NCBI GenBank assembly: GCA_047618505.1
Contig: JBLHLB010000140.1
Span: 1-9,660, forward strand
Length of the DNA: 9,660 nt
Direction of reading: 5' to 3'
Origin: JBLHLB01 sp047618505
Lineage (GTDB): Bacteria; Planctomycetota; UBA1135; GCA-002686595
Below the pieces are notes generated by a model. It saw only the letters and a list, made by a program, of their open reading frames with translations. It was not told the origin of the DNA and ran no database searches. The position numbers and the translations under genes are program-made. This document shows, in pieces, positions 4,870 to 9,660 of the stretch; position 1 is the first letter of the stretch, and the number at the start of each line of letters is the position of its first letter.

Positions 4870-6611
4870 TGTCCGCGAAGATGGGCCTTTCGGATGCGCA
4901 CCTACGGCGCGTCTTTCCTTTCTTTCTGGGCCTGGACGCAGACCTGTGCCTTGCCGATTGGGGCCCCGCCCTCGGGCACAGCTGCCCGGATCTTAAGGTC
5001 GGGGATAACTGGAGTGAACACTTCACGATCGAGCGGCCACGCTTGAAGGCCACGGGCATTGAAGGTCTTGCTGCTTCCCAAGAAGCGCCCTTTGTGCTCA
5101 ACCACGCAGGTGGCAAGCTCAAGCTGCGCGGACAGATGTTGGTGGAGGATGATCAGTCGTCCGCGCGGTTCATCGGAATGCCGTGGGTGACGACGGTCAA
5201 TGACATTCGCGAGTGTGGGATCCGCATCGGCGACTTCCCTGTTCATACTCCCCTGGCGGACCTTCTTTTTGTGATCCACAGTCAGCAGAGTTCCCTTGAG
5301 GAAGCTCGAGATCTGGCTACTCGACTGAGGCGCAGTCAACATGTGCTTGCTCGAGCCAAGGAGGATGCCGAGGCCGCAGCTATCGCGAAGGATGCCTTCC
5401 TGGCGAACATTAGCCACGAGATTCGCACGCCCTTGAATGGGATCACGGGCGTAACTCAGCTCCTATGTCAGACGGAATTGGACAGCGAGCAGAGAGAATA
5501 CGCTGCGCTGATTGCGCGTTCCTCGCGCTCGCTTCTGTCGGTGCTTGAGGACGTCCTTGAGTTAGCACAAATCCGGTCTGGTCGACTGGAATTGAACGAG
5601 GGATCCTTCAGCCCCAGGCAGCTCTTGGAGGACCTGTCGGACATGTACTCGAGCGCTACCCGCGCCAAGGGGATCATCCTTAGAATGGTGCGCACCACGC
5701 CGTTGCCGACGAGCATCTACGGTGATCTTGGTCGCTTGCGTCAAACTCTGAATAACCTGATCAGCAACGCCATCAAGTTCACCTCCTCCGGCGAAGTCAC
5801 GGTTGAGGCACGGGTAGATCCCATGCCAGATGGTGACGAGCACGTGCTTGATGTGCGCGTCACGGACACGGGCGTCGGCATACCGGAGGGCTCCATCGGG
5901 CGCATTTTTGATGCCTTCGTTCAGGTGGACGAATCTGCCACTCGCCGGTTCGGTGGAAGTGGCTTGGGTCTGGCAATCTGTCGTCGCTTGGTGACCCTGA
6001 TGGCGGGAACGATCGCAGTGGATAGTCTCGATGGCCACGGGGCGACGTTTAGGGTGCGCATCCCCACGAGAGTCCTCGAGGGACCCAACTCCGCGGAGCT
6101 CAGCGCGACCGCTAAGGTGGAATTGCAGACGAGTCCGGTAGAGGTCATCAAACGAGGCACGAGTGCCAAGACCAAGGCGGAGAAAGAGAGGGAAGCCACT
6201 GAGATTACCCCCGCTCCTCCGGGCGCAAAGCTGCTCATCGTGGAAGACAATCAGGTCAACCAGCTTGTGGCGAGGAGGCTGTTGACCAGGCTCGGCTACA
6301 GCGTGGATGTCGCCTCCGATGGAGTTGAGGCTATCGCCTGCTTCCGCGGCCAAAGCTACGACTTGATCCTGATGGACCTTCAGATGCCGCGTATGGATGG
6401 CTTCGAGGCGGCCCGCGAAATCCGCGCCATGGGTGAGAAGGGCAAACGTGTTCCCATCGTGGCCTTGACCGCCAACGCCCTGCCTGAACACCGCGACCGC
6501 AGCCTTGCGGACGGCATGGATGACTTCATTTCGAAACCATTCAATTTCGAATCACTGGCGAAGACCATTGCCCATTGGATTGGTGCCGGTCGGGCGAGTT
6601 CGTCACTCTAG
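4869..6611 (+). CDS. HNOBA hybrid histidine kinase, presumed H-NOX partner
   Basis: This 580-aa soluble kinase has, in order: an HNOBA (H-NOX-associated, PAS-like) domain at about 12-137 (FPFFLGLDADLCLADWGPAL, GDNWSEHFTIERP, KLKLRGQM, RFIGMPWVTTVNDI); a coiled coil at about 138-176; a HisKA domain with phospho-acceptor H183 in SHEIRTPLNGI; a HATPase domain with N296/N300, D333-TGVGI and GGSGLGL (362-368); a Lys/Glu-rich linker (about 420-452); and a receiver domain (453-570) with acidic D459-D-N, phospho-acceptor D503 in LMDLQMPRMDG, T534 and K556. All catalytic residues are present. No membrane segment exists, so input must be cytoplasmic. The one-base overlap with the H-NOX gene implies a sensor-kinase pair as known for H-NOX/HnoK systems. 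There is no HPt, DNA-binding or enzymatic output domain, and no such gene downstream, so the phosphate must go to a protein encoded elsewhere. It could instead act as a phosphatase when NO is bound. Confidence 0.94.
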   Translation: MSAKMGLSDAHLRRVFPFFLGLDADLCLADWGPALGHSCPDLKVGDNWSEHFTIERPRLKATGIEGLAASQEAPFVLNHAGGKLKLRGQMLVEDDQSSARFIGMPWVTTVNDIRECGIRIGDFPVHTPLADLLFVIHSQQSSLEEARDLATRLRRSQHVLARAKEDAEAAAIAKDAFLANISHEIRTPLNGITGVTQLLCQTELDSEQREYAALIARSSRSLLSVLEDVLELAQIRSGRLELNEGSFSPRQLLEDLSDMYSSATRAKGIILRMVRTTPLPTSIYGDLGRLRQTLNNLISNAIKFTSSGEVTVEARVDPMPDGDEHVLDVRVTDTGVGIPEGSIGRIFDAFVQVDESATRRFGGSGLGLAICRRLVTLMAGTIAVDSLDGHGATFRVRIPTRVLEGPNSAELSATAKVELQTSPVEVIKRGTSAKTKAEKEREATEITPAPPGAKLLIVEDNQVNQLVARRLLTRLGYSVDVASDGVEAIACFRGQSYDLILMDLQMPRMDGFEAAREIRAMGEKGKRVPIVALTANALPEHRDRSLADGMDDFISKPFNFESLAKTIAHWIGAGRASSSL

Positions 6612-6943
6612 CTAGCGCCTAGGGCCGTGTCGCGGGAGCCGCAGGCTTAGGTATAGCTACATGGTGGACCTGTCGCTTTGCCAGGCGATCCGTGGAGACC
6701 AATCGGGGAGCTGCTGTTCTTCAACAGACTGCTAGGGGAGGACTGCTCGAAGGTGACGAGTGAACGTTAAGGGCCAGCAAATGTGGCCTTCCGGCGGGCC
6801 CCATGTGTCGTGTATTGATCCACTTCACTCTCGGGGGAGCGTCTGCATCTGCAAAGGGCACTCGTCCCGCCCGATCTCTAGAGTTGTGTTAGCCTGGGTG
6901 AGCAAGTCCGTGCCCTTAAGCCCCTTGCAAGGAGCAGCTACAC
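6612..6943 (+). promoter_or_regulatory. Intergenic region before the lipid operon
   Basis: This 332-nt gap holds no supported gene. A weak imperfect dyad lies just past the kinase stop (AGCTA/TAGCT with inner CCTA/TAGG, about 6613-6658), without a T-tract. A small hairpin CTGTT-CTTC-AACAG is at 6714-6727. The palindrome CCTTGCAAGG (6923-6932) overlaps the Shine-Dalgarno of the next gene. A promoter for the membrane protein and desaturase genes is expected here, but no clear -35/-10 pair was found. Confidence 0.3.
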
Positions 6944-7153
6944 ATGAGTTCTGCATCACGAGAAGCCCATGGGGCTGATGGCTCGAATTTGAGTCTAACC
7001 CCCGCTTGGATAACGGAGCTTGGTTGGCTCCTCGGACGCTCCCTCTTCCCCGTTGTGTCCCTCGCCCTAATCTGGGGTACGGTCATTTGGGGCCCCTACG
7101 TGACTCTGTTCCTGACCTTGGTTTGGTGGCGCCTTGTCACTCGTTTCGCCTAA
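6944..7153 (+). CDS. Small Trp-rich membrane protein ahead of the desaturase
   Basis: This encodes 69 aa. A polar head (MSSASREAHGADGSN) is followed from residue 17 by a hydrophobic remainder with one or two membrane helices (about 33-50 and 51-66; LFPVVSLALIWGTVIWGPYV) and a basic end RLVTRFA. Six Trp occur in 69 residues. A good Shine-Dalgarno AAGGAG (6929-6934, spacing 9 nt) supports the ATG at 6944. The desaturase ATG lies only 19 nt past the stop, also with its own strong ribosome site, so the two are almost surely co-transcribed. I recognise no family. The context suggests an accessory or anchoring subunit of the desaturase. Confidence 0.65.
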   Translation: MSSASREAHGADGSNLSLTPAWITELGWLLGRSLFPVVSLALIWGTVIWGPYVTLFLTLVWWRLVTRFA

Positions 7154-7172
7154 GTCTGAAGGAAGACACGCG

Positions 7173-8336
7173 ATGACAACAGCAGCACAGGGTAAAGCCG
7201 CAAGCCCGCGAGAACGGGCCCAGGAAAAGAAACATTCCAAGGGCTGGTTGTTCAACCACCCACAGGACAAGCACTGCGCCATCTATAACCTGGTTGTGCT
7301 GGCCTGCTATGGCTCGGCCTTTTGGTTGTGGCTGCACCCCGAGACTGCGCACCTTACGGAGTGGTATGACAAACTTGCCTTCTGCCTTGGTGCCGGCTAC
7401 CTCCTCGGTTGGATCAGCGGCGTGAATGTTGGAGTCAACTTCCACAACCACGCCCACAAACCGATCTTCCGCAAAGAGTGGATCAACCGTTGGTTCGGTC
7501 GCATCTGGACCTTTTCCGGTGGTTGGCCTGCGTTCTACTGGTACCACTCTCACGTTGTGGTTCACCACTCGAATCTGCTCGACGGGCAGGCGGACTGGAC
7601 CATGCCGAAGCGCCGCCCAGACGGGCGCTTCGAGAACATCTACAAGTACGTGTTTCTGCATTGGCCTTGGCGCTATTTCCCGCACCTCTACCGCGACTTC
7701 AAGAACAACCGTGGGGGCGATTGGGTGCGCGGCAAGGCGATCAAGGAAGGCTTGATCTTTCTAGCCCTGTGGTCCATCCCTTGGTTTATTGACCCTGTCA
7801 TGGCCGTTGGGCTATGGCTCTTCCCCGCTTGGATCGGCAACGGCGTGACCATGGCGGCGGGTATGTACGTTCAGCACGCGGGTTCCGTTGCGAAATGCGA
7901 AGAGTTCCCGGTGCAGCACTCGAACAGCTTCCACTCGAAGTTCTTCAATCTAACGATGTTCAACATCGGCTACCACATTGTGCATCACGACTACGAGCAG
8001 GTGCACTGGAGCGTGCTGCCGCGCTTCCACGATAAGATGAAGGAGCGATTGATCGCCAATGGCGCTCACGTCGTGCCCTATGGCTACTACCATGCGTCGC
8101 ACTTGGTGGCCAAGATCGGCGACGACGAAGGCGGCTTCAATCGTTTTGCAGCCGACCAGGTTCCCGCCTATGAATCGTCGACGGGCTATGTGCCCACCTG
8201 GTCTCCTGCAGCCGACTTGCGGCGAGCAGAGGGGTCGCTCATTGAGGAGTCTGCCGTAGGTTCGGCCCAGGACGATGCGGCCGCGGCAGACCCCAGCGCA
8301 AAAATGAACGCAGTGGGCGAAGCAACGGCTAAGTAG
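7173..8336 (+). CDS. Membrane fatty-acid desaturase-type di-iron enzyme
   Basis: This 387-aa inner-membrane protein has the three histidine boxes of the fatty-acid desaturase superfamily: H91-N-H-A-H95 (HxxxH), H127-VVV-H131-H132 (HxxxHH) and H268-IV-H271-H272 (HxxHH), plus further His at 125, 235, 249 and 254. These bind two irons that activate O2, with electrons from ferredoxin or cytochrome b5-type donors; substrates may be fatty acyl chains, sterols, carotenoids or alkanes. Hydrophobic spans at about 37-55, 68-88, 192-206 and 208-232 fit the usual four-helix topology. The C-terminal 35 residues are an Ala/Asp/Glu-rich tail of low complexity. The ATG at 7173 is chosen because AAGGAAG (7159-7165) lies 7 nt upstream. 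Neighbours are a small membrane protein in front and an alpha/beta hydrolase and hotdog thioesterase behind, favouring a lipid substrate. Exact reaction and regiospecificity are unknown. Confidence 0.9.
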   Translation: MTTAAQGKAASPRERAQEKKHSKGWLFNHPQDKHCAIYNLVVLACYGSAFWLWLHPETAHLTEWYDKLAFCLGAGYLLGWISGVNVGVNFHNHAHKPIFRKEWINRWFGRIWTFSGGWPAFYWYHSHVVVHHSNLLDGQADWTMPKRRPDGRFENIYKYVFLHWPWRYFPHLYRDFKNNRGGDWVRGKAIKEGLIFLALWSIPWFIDPVMAVGLWLFPAWIGNGVTMAAGMYVQHAGSVAKCEEFPVQHSNSFHSKFFNLTMFNIGYHIVHHDYEQVHWSVLPRFHDKMKERLIANGAHVVPYGYYHASHLVAKIGDDEGGFNRFAADQVPAYESSTGYVPTWSPAADLRRAEGSLIEESAVGSAQDDAAAADPSAKMNAVGEATAK

Positions 8337-8388
8337 TATGCTCCCAGCTACGTGGTCTGGCGGACGATGAGGCACCTCCTGCCACAAC

Positions 8389-9360
8389 TTGGACCGCATC
8401 CACACGATTGTGATTCAGGACTTTCGGACCCTTTGGCCCTACGCGCGTTATGCGCTGCGGATGCCTGTTGCCCCAGAGCCGGAGGTCTGGGGGACCGAGC
8501 TTGAGGATCCGCACTGGGGCACCGTGCGCATCACAGGGCACCACCGGAAGCAACCGGGCTCCTCCGAGTGCGTGCTCCTCGCCCACGGACTGGGGGGCAG
8601 CAGCGGCAGTTACTACGCCCTTCGTGGGGCGGCGGCAGTTGCTAGCATGGGGATGGATTCCCTGGCCATTTCCCTGCGTGGTTCGGATCGCCTGGGGGAG
8701 GACTTCTACAACATCGCGCTCTTCGCCGATCTGGTGGCGGCCTGTGGGAGCCCCGAGCTGGCGCATTATGACCGCATCTATGCCCTGGGATACTCCATGG
8801 GCGGATACGTGACGATGCACTTTGCGCGCAACACGCAGGATCCGCGGGTGAAGGCGGCAGTAACCATGTGCACGCCCTTGGACTTGAAGTCTGCCCAGGT
8901 GTACATCGACTCAAAGCGCGCGTGGTTCTATCGACACCACTGCCTGAATGGTCTGAAATCGATCTACGAAGCGGTGGCGAAGACAAATCCGGAACGCGTC
9001 CCCAGCGATAATGCCCGTGTCCAAGCGGTCAAGACCGTGTGGGAATGGGACGATCTAACGATCGCTCCCCGTTATGGGTACGACTCGCCGGAGCATTACT
9101 ACGAGGGCTTGACCCTTCGGCGGCACCTGGGCAGCTTCAAGGTCCCGACGATGTTGGTGGCATCCGACGACGACCCAATCATTCCGCCGCGTACCATTCG
9201 ACCCTTCCTTGATTCCGCTAAAAATGCCAGGGATCACGGGCTCCAGGTTAAGTGGGTTAGCAAGGCCGGCCACTTGACCTTCCCAACGAATCTCGATCTT
9301 GGCTTTGGACCGGAGCTGGGTATCGAACCGCAAATCCTGCAGTGGTTCCGGCAACAATAG
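8389..9360 (+). CDS. YheT-like alpha/beta hydrolase
   Basis: This 323-aa cytoplasmic alpha/beta-fold hydrolase resembles the YheT/COG0429 predicted esterases. Visible elements: oxyanion-side LLAHGLGGSSGSYY (63-76); LAISLRGSDRL (92-102); nucleophile elbow GYSMGG with S136; KVPTMLVASDDDPIIP (251-266) with the acid most likely D262; and KAGHLTF with H295. The triad is therefore intact. YheT relatives act on short-chain or lipid esters, mostly without a proven substrate. The frame has no ATG before 8461; I chose the TTG at 8389 because it covers the family's usual N-terminal region, but its ribosome site is poor (GAGG about 16 nt upstream, in a small GAGG-CA-CCTC hairpin). The later ATG 8461 would remove 24 residues. 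It follows the desaturase by 52 nt, and the thioesterase begins 2 nt after its stop, indicating one operon. Confidence 0.88.
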   Translation: MDRIHTIVIQDFRTLWPYARYALRMPVAPEPEVWGTELEDPHWGTVRITGHHRKQPGSSECVLLAHGLGGSSGSYYALRGAAAVASMGMDSLAISLRGSDRLGEDFYNIALFADLVAACGSPELAHYDRIYALGYSMGGYVTMHFARNTQDPRVKAAVTMCTPLDLKSAQVYIDSKRAWFYRHHCLNGLKSIYEAVAKTNPERVPSDNARVQAVKTVWEWDDLTIAPRYGYDSPEHYYEGLTLRRHLGSFKVPTMLVASDDDPIIPPRTIRPFLDSAKNARDHGLQVKWVSKAGHLTFPTNLDLGFGPELGIEPQILQWFRQQ

Positions 9361-9362
9361 CT

Positions 9363-9660
9363 ATGGCTGACGCGAGTAACGAAGCCAGTGAGGACGAGTG
9401 GGAGCCGCGCGACCCCGCGTGGCAAGAGAAGGTGCGCAGCAGTTTTCCGCGGCAAACTCTTCTGGGCACACTCGGTGCGCGTCTCCTGACAGTGCGTCCG
9501 GGCCTTGTGCAGATCGAGATGCCCTTTAGTGACAAGCTGATGCAGCAGCACGGATTTCTGCATTCGGGGGCGTATACGAGCATTGCTGATAGCGCGGGCG
9601 GTTATGCCTGCTACTCCCTGATGCCCCCGGATTCGGCAATCTTGACGATCGAATTCAAAG
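9363..9660 (+). CDS. PaaI-family hotdog thioesterase, 3' end beyond window
   Basis: From the ATG at 9363 an open frame of 99 codons runs off the right edge. It begins MADASNEASEDEWEPRDPAW, an acidic head, then SSFPRQTLLGTLGARLLTV, PGLVQIEMPFSDKLMQQHGF and LHSGAYTSIADSAGGYACYS. The segment QQHGFLHSGAYTSIADSAGG is the hallmark of PaaI-type hotdog acyl-CoA thioesterases: HG..H.G starts the central hotdog helix and the following Asp (in IADSAGG) is the usual catalytic acid. Family members are about 130-160 aa, so a third or more is missing. Only 2 nt separate it from the hydrolase stop, implying translational coupling. It would hydrolyse an acyl-CoA or acyl-ACP thioester; the acyl group cannot be named from sequence. 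Confidence 0.85.
   Translation, partial: MADASNEASEDEWEPRDPAWQEKVRSSFPRQTLLGTLGARLLTVRPGLVQIEMPFSDKLMQQHGFLHSGAYTSIADSAGGYACYSLMPPDSAILTIEFK

Noticed and set aside
5562..6491. A long minus-strand frame (309 codons) inside the kinase gene
   Set aside because: It lies fully antisense to conserved HisKA, HATPase and receiver motifs; long antisense frames are common in GC-rich genes.
6760..6978. A 72-codon GTG-started frame in the gap before the lipid operon
   Set aside because: It has no coding character or family likeness and overlaps the well-supported 69-aa gene.
6978..7010. A tRNA T-arm-like string (GGCTCGAATTTGAGTC)
   Set aside because: No acceptor stem, D-arm or anticodon arm could be built around it, and it lies inside the small membrane-protein gene.

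Overview
The window looks like chromosomal DNA of a Gram-negative-type bacterium of roughly 60% GC. A planctomycete-like or other environmental lineage is my best guess. The reasons are a lipobox lipoprotein resembling secretin-domain proteins, an H-NOX gene paired with an HNOBA hybrid kinase, a CarH-type MerR regulator, and frequent lack of Shine-Dalgarno sites. The lineage is inferred from gene style only. No RNA genes, insertion sequences, CRISPR arrays or phage genes were seen.

Layout, left to right. (1) Minus strand: the 5' end of an unrecognised gene (1-167) lies behind a secretin-like lipoprotein gene (219-1070), with a strong hairpin between them. (2) Plus strand, divergent: a CarH/LitR-like B12-binding MerR regulator (1315-2247), a hairpin with the stop codon in its loop, a possible 31-codon ORF, and a CPA1 Na+/H+ antiporter (2395-3654). 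(3) Minus strand, convergent with a 7-nt gap: a small LapA-domain membrane protein (3662-3910). (4) Plus strand: an H-NOX haem nitric-oxide sensor (4297-4869) overlapping by one base a soluble hybrid histidine kinase with an HNOBA input domain (4869-6611). (5) Plus strand after a 332-nt gap: a 69-aa Trp-rich membrane protein, a fatty-acid desaturase-type di-iron enzyme, a YheT-like alpha/beta hydrolase, and the start of a PaaI-type hotdog thioesterase (9363 to the window edge). This last group reads as a lipid or acyl-group operon.

The clearest functional unit is H-NOX plus kinase. The haem domain has the proximal His and the YxSxR motif but no distal tyrosine, so it should bind NO rather than O2. 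Its presumed partner carries the HNOBA domain that follows the haem domain in animal soluble guanylate cyclase, fused to a kinase core and a receiver instead of a cyclase. The CarH-like protein keeps the Wx9EH and ExHxxG adenosylcobalamin motifs but has Ala where Thermus CarH has the His that caps cobalt after light. No carotenoid gene is nearby, so its target is open. I found no convincing wholly new system. The better leads are the kinase-coupled split cyclase-like sensor, the altered B12 photoreceptor beside an antiporter, and the small membrane protein ahead of the desaturase.
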